Assembly: GCA_001871015.1 (NCBI GenBank) | Contig: MNUO01000030.1 | Location: 1 to 22,777, forward strand | Length of the DNA: 22,777 nt | Origin: Candidatus Desantisbacteria bacterium CG1_02_38_46 | Lineage (GTDB): Bacteria; Desantisbacteria; UBA1551; UBA1559 | Reading direction: 5' to 3' | Shown here: positions 22,609-22,777 of the stretch, one piece after another | How the letters are laid out: each line of letters starts with the position of its first letter | Numbering within the stretch: position 1 is the stretch's first letter | Position numbers and translations under genes: made by a program | Notes under the pieces: model-generated | Databases searched by the model: none | Seen by the model: only the letters and a program-made list of their open reading frames with translations | What the model was told of the DNA's origin: nothing

Positions 22609-22777
22609 TTATGTGTTAGCATATACCTGAATCGGGTTATATGTCTTTCCTGACTTAAGCATAGCCAGCATTACCTCTAAGAGTTTCTTTGCCACAACAA
22701 TAAGTGCCTGTTTTGCTGATTTACCCTGCGAGATTTTTCGCTGGTAAATCACGCGCATCTCTTTGTTGTGGATAAGG
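22609..22777 (-). CDS. IS110-family transposase, C-terminal end only
   Basis: On the minus strand 55 residues are visible before the stop at 22611-22609; the 5' part lies beyond the window. QGKSAKQALIVVAKKLLEVM and LAMLKSGKTY are typical of the C-terminal (Transposase_20) domain of IS110-type enzymes. Family knowledge: these DEDD recombinases use a bridge RNA encoded in a flank of the element. Only about 40 bases separate its stop from the methyltransferase stop, so the element's end lies in 22569-22608 or within the repeat. Confidence 0.8.
   Translation of the reverse strand, partial: LIHNKEMRVIYQRKISQGKSAKQALIVVAKKLLEVMLAMLKSGKTYNPIQVYANT

Overview
The window is a stretch of AT-leaning bacterial chromosome from an uncultivated, probably Gram-negative organism. 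Three things suggest this: an XrtA/EpsH-type exopolysaccharide locus with ExeA-like ATPases, a DnaE1-type polymerase III alpha subunit, and many short palindromic repeats (CGCAGAT arrays, CAGGACTTTAGTCCTG hairpins, GCGATG/CATCGC hairpins) of a kind I associate with candidate phyla such as Omnitrophota or Desantisbacteria. The phylum guess is weak. It rests on gene style and repeats, not on a marker-gene tree.

Region 1 (1-8482, plus strand) is a tightly packed surface-polysaccharide operon. In order it holds a glycosyltransferase (5' end outside the window), a secreted PHP-domain protein, a WbqC-like protein, two tandem ExeA-like ATPases, a PIG-L/LmbE deacetylase, a DegT-type sugar aminotransferase, a WecA-like initiating phosphosugar transferase, a small membrane protein and a GDP-mannose-dehydratase-like enzyme. 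Most neighbouring genes overlap by a few bases.

Region 2 (8483-9895) is an accessory patch. A good sigma70-like promoter drives a 58-residue two-helix membrane protein. An unexplained inverted-repeat stretch follows, then an MntA/HepT (MNT-HEPN) toxin-antitoxin pair, and then a 5'-truncated second copy of the 58-residue gene joined to short mobile-element-like motifs.

Region 3 (9908-17846) is the most interesting part: an apparently new type of ribosomally synthesised, post-translationally modified peptide (RiPP) locus. It contains a PqqD-like recognition protein, a radical SAM enzyme with a DUF512-like tail, and a PqqE-like radical SAM/SPASM enzyme. A 54-residue precursor gene (12435-12599) overlaps the end of the SPASM gene and sits behind an AGGAGGTGAT ribosome binding site. 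After it come an HPr-kinase-like protein, a PRMT-like (arginine methyltransferase type) enzyme with a fused PqqD-like C-terminal domain, an S26-type serine peptidase and a family-5 nucleotidyltransferase. A two-gene ABC exporter lies convergent to these. The precursor has a charged leader, a Gly/Ser/Ala-rich core with Cys28, Cys41 and Cys47, and a C-terminal Ser. This suggests radical thioether (or other radical) chemistry, possible arginine methylation, possible C-terminal Ser phosphorylation or nucleotidylation, leader removal and export.

Region 4 (17847-22777) is housekeeping. A repeat-filled leader with divergent promoters precedes dnaE. Next is a MetH-type homocysteine S-methyltransferase domain protein whose C-terminus is encoded by a palindromic repeat, and at the edge is the C-terminal end of an IS110-family transposase on the minus strand. 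Palindromic repeats have contributed coding sequence to at least two genes (in the PHP protein, twice, and in the methyltransferase).
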